In this document: positions 8,615 to 16,506 of the stretch, in pieces | Numbering within the stretch: the first letter of the stretch is position 1 | Layout: each line of letters begins with the position of its first letter | Source: Kordia sp039026955 | GTDB lineage: Bacteria > Bacteroidota > Bacteroidia > Flavobacteriales > Flavobacteriaceae | Direction of reading: 5' to 3' | Assembly: GCA_039026955.1 (NCBI GenBank) | Contig: JBCCLH010000014.1 | Coordinates: 52,604 to 116,603, forward strand | DNA: 64,000 bases | The notes under the pieces: generated by a model | The model's database searches: none | What the model was told of the DNA's origin: nothing | The model's input: the letters and a program-made list of their open reading frames with translations, nothing else | Made by a program: the position numbers and the translations under genes

Positions 8615-8707
8615 AACTGTATTGAACTTTAGGTTTGTGTTATTAGCTTTTGTTAGAATGCTGAATTTGTCGATTAAAATGACAATCCTTTCTTTTTTTA
8701 ACAAAAT

Positions 8708-9307
8708 TTAACTTTTTACAAAAATCCCAAAAAGTTCTCTGCCTGCACGCGGCGCAATGGAATTGTATGCTTTTTCTAGCGTTTTGACTGTAAAATATGG
8801 TTCAAAATACGGTACATATTCTTCCTTACTGCCACCAAACGGCGGATTGGTAACATCATCCGTCAACGGAAAATCAAACCATAAGCCTGCTAGTTTTCCA
8901 TTCGGTTTCAACAAGTCAGCCATTTGTTTTGCATACTGTTGACGCGTTTCAGGAAATGGCGGAAACGAACAGAAAAAGGTTTGTTCTAAAATCAAGTCGT
9001 AGCTTCCTTGATGTTCAAAAAAATCTTCACAAAGTAATTGCTCCGCAGGAAAGTCCGGATGACGTTGCTGAAATTCTTGCAATGGATTTTCTGAAATATC
9101 CAACACATATACATTTGTAAATCCTTCTTCCCATAAATAGGCAGCTTCATAGGCATTTCCTGCGCCAGGAATCAAGATTTTCAAATTTTTATCTGTCAAC
9201 TGATCAATATAGGTTTTTAAAGGTGTAGACGGCGAACCAAGATCCCAACCTGTACGACCTTCTTGGTAACGCTGCGACCAATAATTTTTTGTTTCTTCAG
9301 AATTCAT
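8708..9307 (-). CDS. Thiopurine S-methyltransferase (TPMT) family SAM-dependent methyltransferase
   Basis: 199 residues from the ATG at 9307 (an upstream extension is basic and non-conserved-looking). The N-terminus NYWSQRYQEGRTGWDLG and the glycine-rich SAM site ILIPGAGNAYEA are the signature of the TPMT family, with VLDIS as the acidic loop and EQTFFCSFPP in motif IV. Cytoplasmic enzyme methylating small thiol, halide or metalloid substrates; the exact substrate cannot be told. First gene of the minus-strand cluster running to 7227. Confidence 0.85.
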   Translation of the reverse strand: MNSEETKNYWSQRYQEGRTGWDLGSPSTPLKTYIDQLTDKNLKILIPGAGNAYEAAYLWEEGFTNVYVLDISENPLQEFQQRHPDFPAEQLLCEDFFEHQGSYDLILEQTFFCSFPPFPETRQQYAKQMADLLKPNGKLAGLWFDFPLTDDVTNPPFGGSKEEYVPYFEPYFTVKTLEKAYNSIAPRAGRELFGIFVKS

Positions 9308-9446
9308 AGCTTCATTTTTTACAAAGTTCTGAAAAAGAAATTGAATTCTGTGAAGCTTTTGTTTTTGTCTTTTTGTGGATTTGTGGATTTGTTTTTCTCT
9401 CAATACTCAATACTAATATCTCAAAACTATTTTCAATCCAAAAAGA

Positions 9447-9479
9447 AAAACCCTGGCTTCCAATTGAAACAAGGGTTTT
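9447..9479 (-). terminator. Intrinsic terminator of the repeat-lipoprotein gene
   Basis: On the minus strand AAAACCCT pairs with AGGGTTTT (9472-9479 and 9447-9454), then TTTTTCTTTTT follows. It lies about 65 nt downstream of the stop at 9545. Confidence 0.7.
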
Positions 9480-9544
9480 GTGAGTAATTAAAAAACGGTA
9501 CGTTGATTTTAAAACGTGCTTTTTTGTACTAAATAACCAAACTC

Positions 9545-10477
9545 TTAGTCGTCGCAGGCATCAAAAGCTGCCTCTAATTCTGCATCGCTGTTAATAGTTG
9601 CTTGTGTTCCATCTTCGTATTGGATGTTCATAGGATACGTTGGCACAAAGTAATCGTCGTTGTCTAATCCACTTAAGAAGGTAATGAATTCTTCGTCGTC
9701 ATTTACTGTAACTACGGTTCCATCTTCCTGTACTAGAGTGATTGGATATACAATTTCGAAACAGTTGACACCACAGTCTTCGCATGGATCAATACCGAAG
9801 CAGTCGTTGTATAAGTCATCAAATTCCGCATCGCTATTAATCGTAACTACTACAGCTCCTGTTGCCGTTTGTGTCGTTACAGAAATTGGATATGAAAAAC
9901 CTACTGCATTTGGTACTGTGAATAATTCTAGTTCATCATTTACCACTACCGTATTTCCATTATCCGTCACTACACTTAATGGGAAATTGAATGTAAAACA
10001 ATCATCTCCAAAAGAGATAATTTCTTCACCAAAACAATCTTCTAAAAGTTCAACAAATTCAAATTCATTGGCAATAGTTACGGTCGTTCCCATAGCAGTT
10101 CCGTCCATTACAGTAACTGTGACAGGAAATGCTAGAAAATATCCCAAATCTCCAAAGCTATCTGCTTCTTGTTGACTGTTGGCAACTACTTCTTGGTTTC
10201 CGTCAGTTAAAGTAATTGGAAAATTAATCGTAAAGCATTGCGCTTGAGAGTAATTACCAACTGCATCACTGTTTTCTTCGTTGTTTTCAAAAATGGATTG
10301 TGCTTGGTTTGTCGCTATCGCATTATTTGCATATCTGCTAAAATTTGTTTTAATCGCAGCGTTGACTTCGTTGTTGTTTTGCGGATCTTCTGGGATGACA
10401 TCTGTATTGTCGTTGCTACAAGAAAATGTAAAAACAGCCAGTGCCAGAATGAATGAGAATTTTAGAAATTTTTTCAT
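9545..10477 (-). CDS. Acidic lipoprotein with three tandem double repeats, ECF-sigma controlled
   Basis: 310 residues. The lipoprotein signal peptide is MKKFLKFSFILALAVFTFSC. From about residue 79 the protein consists of three pairs of about 40-residue repeats: the A type starts with CF.(I/F)..P (CFTINFPI, CFTFNFPL, CFEIVYPI) and the B type has (F/Y)P..., TIN(S/E)..EF and a terminal DC. It is strongly acidic (Asp/Glu-rich). It is divergent from the sigma factor gene, and its upstream region carries the same 35-bp two-block promoter as the FecR operon, so it is probably a regulon member: a surface-exposed partner or ligand binder for the adjacent TonB receptor. No known family recognised. Confidence 0.8.
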   Translation of the reverse strand: MKKFLKFSFILALAVFTFSCSNDNTDVIPEDPQNNNEVNAAIKTNFSRYANNAIATNQAQSIFENNEENSDAVGNYSQAQCFTINFPITLTDGNQEVVANSQQEADSFGDLGYFLAFPVTVTVMDGTAMGTTVTIANEFEFVELLEDCFGEEIISFGDDCFTFNFPLSVVTDNGNTVVVNDELELFTVPNAVGFSYPISVTTQTATGAVVVTINSDAEFDDLYNDCFGIDPCEDCGVNCFEIVYPITLVQEDGTVVTVNDDEEFITFLSGLDNDDYFVPTYPMNIQYEDGTQATINSDAELEAAFDACDD

Positions 10478-10518
10478 AAATATTTTAGTTTAGAATTGTT
10501 TGTTTTTGGGTTTACGAA

Positions 10519-10553
10519 TTATAGACAACTGGATATATATTCACCCTACCTTT
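10519..10553 (-). promoter_or_regulatory. Predicted ECF sigma-dependent promoter of the repeat-lipoprotein gene
   Basis: Read on the minus strand: AAAGGTAGGGT, a 12-nt spacer, then AGTTGTCTATAA. Both blocks and the spacing are identical to the element at 11176-11210 upstream of fecR. GTCTA is a typical ECF -10 core and the distance from GGTAGGG to GTCTA is 17 nt. The ATG is about 40 nt downstream. Confidence 0.75.
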
Positions 10554-10624
10554 GCTCAAAAAAAAGTAATAAAAAATTTTTAATATTCTGATTTTTAATA
10601 ATTTATAAGTTCATATTTTTTATC

Positions 10625-10632
10625 TATTTTTG
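10625..10632 (+). promoter_or_regulatory. Putative housekeeping -7 box of the sigma factor gene
   Basis: TATTTTTG fits TAnnTTTG and lies 34 nt before the TTG start. The ECF two-block motif does not occur in the + orientation here, so the sigma gene itself appears not to be directly auto-activated. Confidence 0.4.
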
Positions 10633-10666
10633 AATTATACAATTAGTTAACTCAATTACAACCGAC

Positions 10667-11176
10667 TTGAAACCCAAAAAATCAGTCTGCGAAACCGAAA
10701 ATTTTGATGCTCTTTTTAGAAAGCATTCCCGCACATTGCGCAATTATATTTTTTACAAATGTGGTGATGTAAATTTGGCTGAAGATTTGGTACAAGAAGC
10801 CTATATCAAACTGTGGAAAAACTGTAAAAAGATTCCTTTTGCAAATGCACTTTTCTTTCTAAAAAGAGTCGCCAACAATGCTTTTTTAAATGTCGTAAAA
10901 CACCAAAAAATTGTATTGCAACACGAGCAAATCAAAAAATTGGAAGTAGATGTGCAAAGTCCTGAGTTTTTATTGGAAGAAAAGGAATTCATGCAAAAAT
11001 TAGAAAACGCGATTGCCAGTTTATCCGAAAAACAACGCGAGGTATTTTTATTGAATCGCATCGACAAAAAAACCTATGCTGAGATTGCTGTTTTTCTAGA
11101 TATTTCACAAAAAGCCGTAGAAAAACGCATGCACAATGCACTAAAAATTTTACGAAAAGAAATTGGTGATATTTAA
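10667..11176 (+). CDS. ECF RNA polymerase sigma factor (FecI-like)
   Basis: 169 residues, TTG start (an in-frame TGA at 10631 excludes much longer forms and no ATG is available). Region 2: FDALFRKHSRTLRNYI and LAEDLVQEAYIKLW. Region 4: LSEKQREVFLLNRIDKKTYAEIA and ISQKAVEKRMHNAL, the helix-turn-helix that reads the -35 element. It is followed by a FecR anti-sigma and a TonB-dependent receptor, the classic cell-surface signalling arrangement. It probably recognises the duplicated AAAGGTAGGGT-N12-AGTTGTCTATAA element on either side of it. Confidence 0.9.
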   Translation: MKPKKSVCETENFDALFRKHSRTLRNYIFYKCGDVNLAEDLVQEAYIKLWKNCKKIPFANALFFLKRVANNAFLNVVKHQKIVLQHEQIKKLEVDVQSPEFLLEEKEFMQKLENAIASLSEKQREVFLLNRIDKKTYAEIAVFLDISQKAVEKRMHNALKILRKEIGDI

Positions 11177-11210
11177 AAGGTAGGGTAAACTAAATTTGAG
11201 TTGTCTATAA
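11176..11210 (+). promoter_or_regulatory. Predicted ECF sigma-dependent promoter of the fecR-TonB receptor operon
   Basis: AAAGGTAGGGT (11176-11186), a 12-nt spacer, AGTTGTCTATAA (11199-11210): identical blocks and spacing to 10519-10553 on the other strand. It starts at the last base of the sigma stop codon, and the fecR ATG is only 12 nt downstream, so the mRNA leader would be very short. Confidence 0.75.
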
Positions 11211-11222
11211 AGTTAAGAGCAC

Positions 11223-12134
11223 ATGGAACAAAGTGAATCACATAACGAAACGAATTTAGCAAAATGGTTGAGCGGAGAATTATCTCCCGAAGAACAACAG
11301 GCTTTTGAACAAACAGAAGCCTATAAAACCTATGCTAAAATCATCAGCGCAACGGAAAAATTAAAAGATCCCGCGTATGATGAAGATGCGATGTTGGCTA
11401 AAATCAAGCAGAAAATTGATACACAACCAAAAGTACGAAGGTTGAATTTCCGTTATGTGTATGCTGCTGCAGCTTCGTTGGTCATTTTATTTGGGTTGTA
11501 TTTTTTCTTGAAGAATTCCACGATGACACATCAAACGGATTTTGGAAAGCAGCTCGCGATCAATCTGCCTGATGGTTCCGAAGTGATTCTCAATGCAAAA
11601 TCAACGTTAGATTACGATAAAGATATATTTCATAAAGAACGCACACTCCATTTAGACGGTGAAGCCTATTTCAAAGTTGTAAAAGGTTCGCCATTTAAAG
11701 TCATCACAAAAGAAGGAACTGTAGAAGTGTTAGGTACTGAATTCAATGTGGATACCAATACAAATTTCTTTGAGGTACAATGCTTTTCTGGGAAAGTTAA
11801 TGTGACGAATGCTGCCAATGTAGTACATATATTAACCAAAGGAAAAGCCGTGCGAACCTACAATGCGACTGTTACAAACTGGACATTCAACACAACGGAG
11901 GAAACTTGGACGTCTGGTTTAAGTTCCTTTACGGAAACTCCGTTTTCGGAGGTTTTAGATGCGCTAGAAAATCAATATCAAATCACTATACAAAACAAAG
12001 AATCATTTGCTCAAGAACGCTTTACAGGTCGTTTTGTCAACAACAATCTTGAAGTTGCACTGAAAACCGTTTTTGAAGCTATGGATATTGATTATTTCTT
12101 GAATACGAACACCGTTACGCTTAGCAAAAAGTAG
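11223..12134 (+). CDS. FecR family anti-sigma factor
   Basis: 303 residues. The N-terminal cytoplasmic part (1-80) binds the sigma factor. A single membrane segment lies at about 81-98 (YAAAASLVILFGLYFFL). A periplasmic FecR domain follows (DGSEVILNAKSTLDYD, LDGEAYFKVVKGSPF, VLGTEFNVDTN), then a C-terminal DUF4974 domain (FSEVLDALENQYQ..., FTGRFVNNNLEVAL). Family role: it holds the ECF sigma factor and releases it on a signal from the TonB-dependent receptor. The stop codon abuts the ATG of the receptor gene. Confidence 0.92.
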   Translation: MEQSESHNETNLAKWLSGELSPEEQQAFEQTEAYKTYAKIISATEKLKDPAYDEDAMLAKIKQKIDTQPKVRRLNFRYVYAAAASLVILFGLYFFLKNSTMTHQTDFGKQLAINLPDGSEVILNAKSTLDYDKDIFHKERTLHLDGEAYFKVVKGSPFKVITKEGTVEVLGTEFNVDTNTNFFEVQCFSGKVNVTNAANVVHILTKGKAVRTYNATVTNWTFNTTEETWTSGLSSFTETPFSEVLDALENQYQITIQNKESFAQERFTGRFVNNNLEVALKTVFEAMDIDYFLNTNTVTLSKK

Positions 12135-14486
12135 ATGAAAAAAGCATATTTGGTATACATTTTACTATTGTGCTTTTACATTGCATATCCGCAACAGCAG
12201 CCAAATATCTATGATAAAACGCCACTAAAAACAGTATTAGTGGATATCGAAAAACGCTTTGAAGTCAGCATTTCGTACAATTCCAAAATTGTTCAGGGAA
12301 AAGTGATCACTTTGCAAAAATTGCCTGAAACACTTTCAGAAACCTTGGACGTGATTTCTGAACAAACACAATTAACATTTCGGAAAATTACTGCGAATTC
12401 GTACGTGCTCAAAAAACAAAAACGTCCAAAAATTGTAGAACGCATGATCAATTTAGATGAAGTGCTTATTTCCAATTATTTAACCACTGGATTTCTAAAA
12501 ACCATTGACGGCGCAATTGAAGCGACACCAAGAGATTTTCAAGTATTACCTGGTTTTGTGGAACCTGACGTAATGCAAAGTGTACAGTTAATTCCAGGCA
12601 TTCAAAGTCCCGATGAAACCTCTACAGGATTGAACATTCGCGGCGGAACTCCTGATCAAAATTTGATTCTTTGGGACAGCATTAAAATGTATCAATACGA
12701 TCACTTTTTTGGAATGATTTCTTCCTTCAATCCGTATTTAATTGACAATGTTTCTATCTATAAAAACGCAGCACCTTCACGGTATGGGAACCATATTTCA
12801 GGTGTGATTGATATAGAATCCTATTCCAAAATTCCCAAGAAAACTAAAGTCAGTTTGGGGACGAATATGATTTATGTGGATGCGTATGTACAACAACCGA
12901 TTGGCGAAAAAGTGGCGGTGATTGCCTCGTTTCGTCGTTCGTATTCGGATGTTTTTGAAACAGTGACGTTTGATGAATTTTCAGAACAAATATTTCAAAA
13001 CACTAAAATTACAGACAATACTGGAACTTTTAGTGATGTGCTTTCGCGAACCAATAATTCCTTTTATTTTATTGATTTTACCGCAAAAGTCATTGCCGAA
13101 CTTTCCGAAGATACCCAGTTAGAAGTCAGTTCGATTGCTTCTAGAAATGAACTGGATTTTGTGTCACAGTTTGATGAAATTAATCGCAGAACGGATGACG
13201 AATTGTTTATTGAAAATTGGGGCGTTGGTCTTTCGTGGACACAAAATTGGCAGAAAGACTTGACTACGGAAGTCAATTTAACCGCCACACGATTTAATTT
13301 GGAGTATTTAGGAGAAGAATTATTATCCAATTTGTTCGATTATGAAACCGTGAAAGAGAACGGAATTTTTGAAATCGGATTGCATGCGCAAGCCACCTAT
13401 CAACTCAATAAGCAACATCGTTTTGTTGGCGGTTATGAGCTTATTTCCAATGAATTGGATTATACAATCGGACAGCAATCGGATGTAATTTTTGATCCTG
13501 ATTTTTTAGTGACTTCAGAAAATTCTCAAAATACCATTCACGCATTGTTTGGTGAACATCGCTTTTCAAGGAACGATTGGACGATTTTTTCAGGAATTCG
13601 CGGCAATTATGCGACAGAGTTGGGTGAATTCTTTATAGAACCCAGCGTACATGTGACCAAAAAAATCAACGCTCATTTTAATGCGAATTTCTCTGTGGAA
13701 CGACAATATCAGTTTGTGAGTCAGATTACGGAGTTTGAAACGCAAAGCTTCGGATTGGAGAACCAGGTTTGGGTTTCTACCGATGATGAAATTCCAGTGT
13801 TGCGCAGTGAACAGGTAAGTTTGGGCGGAAACTTTCAATACGATTCTTGGAGTGTAGATGCGGAAGTGTATTATAAAAAGATCAGTAATCTAACATCGCT
13901 CACACGTGGATTTGATATTGAAACGACTGGACTTTCTATTGGCGAAAGTACCATCACAGGATTGGATGTGTTGGTCAAAAAACGCTTCTATAATTTTACA
14001 AGTTTGGCGAGTTATGCCTTCACCCAAAACGAATTTCAATTTGACAATTTAAACAATACCAATCCTTTTGACGGGAATTTTGACATTCGACATTATTTAT
14101 CGTTGGTACAATCTGCGAAATTTGGCAATTTAGAATTATCACTCGGTTGGCGTTACCGAACTTCGCGTCCGTATACCTTGGCAACAGGTTTGGAAGGTGA
14201 CAACGCAGACAACATCGAAATTGTATATGGCGAGCGTAATGGCGAACGTTTGCATCCGTATCACCGTTTGGATTTTTCGGCGAAGTATGAAATCAAGCCT
14301 TTTAAGAATAATGATTTGAAAGCTTCGTTTGGGTTTTCGTTGTTAAATATGTACAATCAGAAAAATATTTTAAACCGAAATTATCGCGTTATTTTAAACA
14401 CCCAAAATGCCGAATTCCAGTTACGGACTATTGATAAGATTTCCTTGGGAAGAACACCTAATTTTATGGTGCGGTTGGAGTTTTGA
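12135..14486 (+). CDS. TonB-dependent outer-membrane receptor with N-terminal STN signalling domain
   Basis: 783 residues. The signal peptide ends around YIAYPQQ. An STN domain (about 25-95: TPLKTVLVDIEKRFEVSISY and LTFRKITANSYVL) is the part that contacts the FecR anti-sigma. The plug has GIQSPDETSTGLNIRGGTPD and YKNAAPSRYGNHISGVIDI, followed by the beta-barrel ending in a C-terminal Phe (VRLEF). The carboxypeptidase-like domain common in SusC proteins is absent, and no SusD gene follows, so this is a FecA-type transducer with unknown substrate. It is translated directly after fecR. Confidence 0.9.
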   Translation: MKKAYLVYILLLCFYIAYPQQQPNIYDKTPLKTVLVDIEKRFEVSISYNSKIVQGKVITLQKLPETLSETLDVISEQTQLTFRKITANSYVLKKQKRPKIVERMINLDEVLISNYLTTGFLKTIDGAIEATPRDFQVLPGFVEPDVMQSVQLIPGIQSPDETSTGLNIRGGTPDQNLILWDSIKMYQYDHFFGMISSFNPYLIDNVSIYKNAAPSRYGNHISGVIDIESYSKIPKKTKVSLGTNMIYVDAYVQQPIGEKVAVIASFRRSYSDVFETVTFDEFSEQIFQNTKITDNTGTFSDVLSRTNNSFYFIDFTAKVIAELSEDTQLEVSSIASRNELDFVSQFDEINRRTDDELFIENWGVGLSWTQNWQKDLTTEVNLTATRFNLEYLGEELLSNLFDYETVKENGIFEIGLHAQATYQLNKQHRFVGGYELISNELDYTIGQQSDVIFDPDFLVTSENSQNTIHALFGEHRFSRNDWTIFSGIRGNYATELGEFFIEPSVHVTKKINAHFNANFSVERQYQFVSQITEFETQSFGLENQVWVSTDDEIPVLRSEQVSLGGNFQYDSWSVDAEVYYKKISNLTSLTRGFDIETTGLSIGESTITGLDVLVKKRFYNFTSLASYAFTQNEFQFDNLNNTNPFDGNFDIRHYLSLVQSAKFGNLELSLGWRYRTSRPYTLATGLEGDNADNIEIVYGERNGERLHPYHRLDFSAKYEIKPFKNNDLKASFGFSLLNMYNQKNILNRNYRVILNTQNAEFQLRTIDKISLGRTPNFMVRLEF

Positions 14487-14503
14487 GGAAAGAAATTCAG
14501 TTA

Positions 14504-14818
14504 TTAAATTTCATCCATTTTTTTAGGATTTTGCTTTGTTGCGAAGACATTAGCAATTTCAATACGCTTATATTCAGAATTTATCCAATAAATAATTTTA
14601 TAGTCACGAAATACCAAATACCTAAATTCTTGTTTTCTATGTTCTAAATTTATCTCAACTTGACCCATTTCTGGATGCGCTTCTATTCCAATCGTGGCAT
14701 CTACAATCCCATTGATTAATTTTTGAGCTACTTTTCTATTAGCTTTTAAAGAATAATAATCATAAATGTTTTTTAGCTTCTTCTTAGCAAGTTCTGACCA
14801 ATAAACATCTAACTCCAC
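14504..14818 (-). CDS. RelE/ParE-family toxin
   Basis: 104 residues. ParE-like pattern: WSELAKKKLKNIYDYYS at the N-terminus, then HPEMGQVE, FRYLVFRDYKIIYWI and a C-terminal IEIANVFATKQNP. Family members are either mRNA interferases or gyrase poisons; which one cannot be told here. Its start overlaps the stop of the antitoxin gene by 10 nt, the usual antitoxin-first order. The pair sits directly 3' of the TonB receptor gene in convergent orientation. Confidence 0.85.
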   Translation of the reverse strand: MELDVYWSELAKKKLKNIYDYYSLKANRKVAQKLINGIVDATIGIEAHPEMGQVEINLEHRKQEFRYLVFRDYKIIYWINSEYKRIEIANVFATKQNPKKMDEI

Positions 14819-15060
14819 TTTTCAATCTCGGCTTTTAAGTCAGTGGCTTTTATCATTCGTCCATTTTTTGAATCTTCCATAGCTTGATCAATTTCAGAAT
14901 TTAATTGATCCATAGTCATGGGCTCTAAGCTTTTTTCAAACAATTCTACTTTTAGCTTCTTAAGTAATTCTTCAAGACCACTTATGATTTCTTCGCTTTG
15001 TAGTTGCAAAAATTCCTGTACAAATTCAATTTTCCGAGCTTCTAAATTCATCTTATCCAT
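14809..15060 (-). CDS. Antitoxin of the RelE/ParE pair
   Basis: 83 residues; ATG at 15060 or at 15051. Mostly helical and charged (LEARKIEFVQEFLQLQ..., LNSEIDQAMEDSKNGR), with a C-terminal amphipathic segment ending in IEKWS that would wrap the toxin. No clear ribbon-helix-helix or HTH motif seen. It precedes and overlaps the toxin gene. Small proteins of this pattern occur beside RelE-like toxins in Flavobacteriaceae; the assignment relies on context. Confidence 0.75.
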   Translation of the reverse strand: MDKMNLEARKIEFVQEFLQLQSEEIISGLEELLKKLKVELFEKSLEPMTMDQLNSEIDQAMEDSKNGRMIKATDLKAEIEKWS

Positions 15061-15267
15061 TTATATCAAAGATACTAAAATATCAAACAAGTAAATATTT
15101 AAATATATGAACGTTACTATATTAAATTTGAAACAGCACCAAAAATTAAAATCGATGCTGTTTCTAGGTGTGAAATATTTAGATTACAATTAAGCCTAAA
15201 TTTTACTTGCAAATCTATAGTTATACGATTTAAAATAAAAAATATTTGTAGTCTTTTTATTATAAAG

Positions 15268-15294
15268 TTGTTAACCTCAGATTCGCTATCTTTA
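15268..15294 (+). promoter_or_regulatory. Putative promoter of the methyltransferase gene
   Basis: TTG at 15268-15270 and TATCTTTA at 15287-15294 (one mismatch to TAnnTTTG) are 16 nt apart, 20 nt before the ATG at 15315. Confidence 0.35.
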
Positions 15295-15314
15295 CAACCT
15301 CACATCAAAACCAG

Positions 15315-15980
15315 ATGAGCTCTCCACTAGCAAAAGATAAAAAAAGTGTCGTTGATAAACTTTTGATTAAGTTTCATCGAAATGCTTCGCATGGCAATAG
15401 AATTGAGATATTGAGCGCACTTTTTATACAAGAAATTCATGCCTTACCAATTGAAAAAGACACTGAAATTTCTTTGTTAGATATTGGTTGTGGAGACATG
15501 ACGATCACAAATATTTTAGCCCAAGACGGAACAAATATTGAGTGTACAGGCGTAGATATCTATCCGAATACCAAAAATTGGAAGAATTATGTTGCCTTTG
15601 ATGGTAAAACACTTCCTTTTGAAAATAAATCGTTTAATGTGATCCTTTTTAGCGATGTATTGCATCACGATGCGGAACACATGCAGCAATTGTTGCAAGA
15701 AGCAAAACGCGTTGCTGATTTTATCATCATTAAAGATCATTTTGAATATGGTTTTTTCTCTAGAACGTTGCTGCAATTAGCAGACATTATTGGCAATTAT
15801 GGCTACGGAGTTTCCATTCCAAAACGCTATTTTACAAAAAAAAGATTTCAAGCGATATTACAAGAAGTACAACTTCAAGAAATCAAGAATATTTGTCCGA
15901 TTTATTTATACAATCATCTTCCGTTGGTGAAGTATGTTTTTAAAGGGAAGTATCAGTTTGTTAGTGTGATTAGGACTTGA
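15315..15980 (+). CDS. Class I SAM-dependent methyltransferase (Methyltransf_11 type)
   Basis: 221 residues. SAM-binding motif I is SLLDIGCGDMTI, the acidic motif II is CTGVDIYP and motif IV is FNVILFSDVLHH, followed by EAKRVADFIIIKDHFE. The C-terminal part (YFTKKRFQAIL..., YLYNHLPLVKYVF) resembles methyltransferases acting on lipids, quinones or sugars in polysaccharide clusters. Substrate unknown. Single gene, with its own promoter candidate and a repeat-rich gap downstream. Confidence 0.8.
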   Translation: MSSPLAKDKKSVVDKLLIKFHRNASHGNRIEILSALFIQEIHALPIEKDTEISLLDIGCGDMTITNILAQDGTNIECTGVDIYPNTKNWKNYVAFDGKTLPFENKSFNVILFSDVLHHDAEHMQQLLQEAKRVADFIIIKDHFEYGFFSRTLLQLADIIGNYGYGVSIPKRYFTKKRFQAILQEVQLQEIKNICPIYLYNHLPLVKYVFKGKYQFVSVIRT

Positions 15981-16023
15981 ATTTTTAATGTTGAATGTTG
16001 GATGTTGAATTAGTTCAAAGCTG

Positions 16024-16065
16024 TTCTCGATACAAAATTCTTTCAGAATTCCACTCGATCTGACG
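16024..16065 (-). repeat. Modular palindromic repeat, copy 2 (reverse orientation)
   Basis: Flanks CTCGATACA and CACTCGATCTGACG enclose an inner stem AATTCT-TTC-AGAATT. Near-identical to the copy at 16320-16360. Confidence 0.8.
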
Positions 16066-16086
16066 CTTTTCTAATGTATCAATTTG

Positions 16087-16172
16087 ATGATTTGAAAATG
16101 TACCAATGCTCATTTCAAATACTAATCTTGCTTTGATTTTGACAGATTGCCACGACTTTGTCTCGCAATGAC
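16087..16172. repeat. Second repeat family (GATTGCCAC...TCGCAATGACG), copy 1
   Basis: Shares TGATTTGAAAATGT, CCAATGCT and ACAGATTGCCAC/TCGCAATGACG with 34988-35086, but the insert between GATTGCCAC and TCGCAATG is GAC-TTT-GTC here. Confidence 0.7.
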
Positions 16173-16185
16173 GGATCATACAAAA

Positions 16186-16230
16186 CGTCACTTCGAGTGT
16201 CCTAAACTTGATTCAGGATTTATCGAGAAG
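16186..16230 (+). repeat. Modular palindromic repeat, copy 3
   Basis: Flanks CGTCACTTCGAGTG and TATCGAGAAG around the inner stem TCCTAAA-CTTGA-TTCAGGA (one mismatch). Confidence 0.8.
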
Positions 16231-16319
16231 TGCTTGGAAATACTGAATTTTAAATGCTAAATGTTGAATTAGTTCAAAGTAAACTCATAAGCTTATAAAC
16301 ATAAAAAATCATAGTAGAT

Positions 16320-16360
16320 CTCGATACAAAATTCTTTCAGAATTCCACTCGATCTGACGT
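16320..16360 (-). repeat. Modular palindromic repeat, copy 4 (reverse orientation)
   Basis: Same sequence as copy 2: CTCGATACA, inner stem AATTCT-TTC-AGAATT, CACTCGATCTGACG. Confidence 0.8.
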
Positions 16361-16383
16361 TTTGTGCTCTTTGAATTACGAAA

Positions 16384-16430
16384 CGTCACTTCGAGTGTTT
16401 TTGAGTAAGCGAAAAAATGTATCGAGAAGT
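16384..16430 (+). repeat. Modular palindromic repeat, copy 5
   Basis: Flanks CGTCACTTCGAGTG and TATCGAGAAG; the inner part is TTTTT...AAAAAA. Together with copies 2-4 it fills the 527-nt gap between the convergent methyltransferase and DUF695 genes; no gene is seen in that gap. Confidence 0.75.
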
Positions 16431-16506
16431 ACTTAGAAACGCTAAATGTTGAATTAGTCCAAACTAAACTTCTCAACTCATAAACTTATAAACCTCGAAA
16501 CTAACC

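Noticed and set aside
8615..8704. TTG at 8704 as start of the lipoprotein
   Set aside because: It would put 30 charged residues before a perfect lipoprotein signal peptide that begins at the TTG at 8614.
10547..10554. TACCTTTG on the + strand as a housekeeping promoter for the sigma gene
   Set aside because: It is the complement of the first block of the minus-strand ECF promoter, and lies 113 nt from the sigma start; coincidental match.
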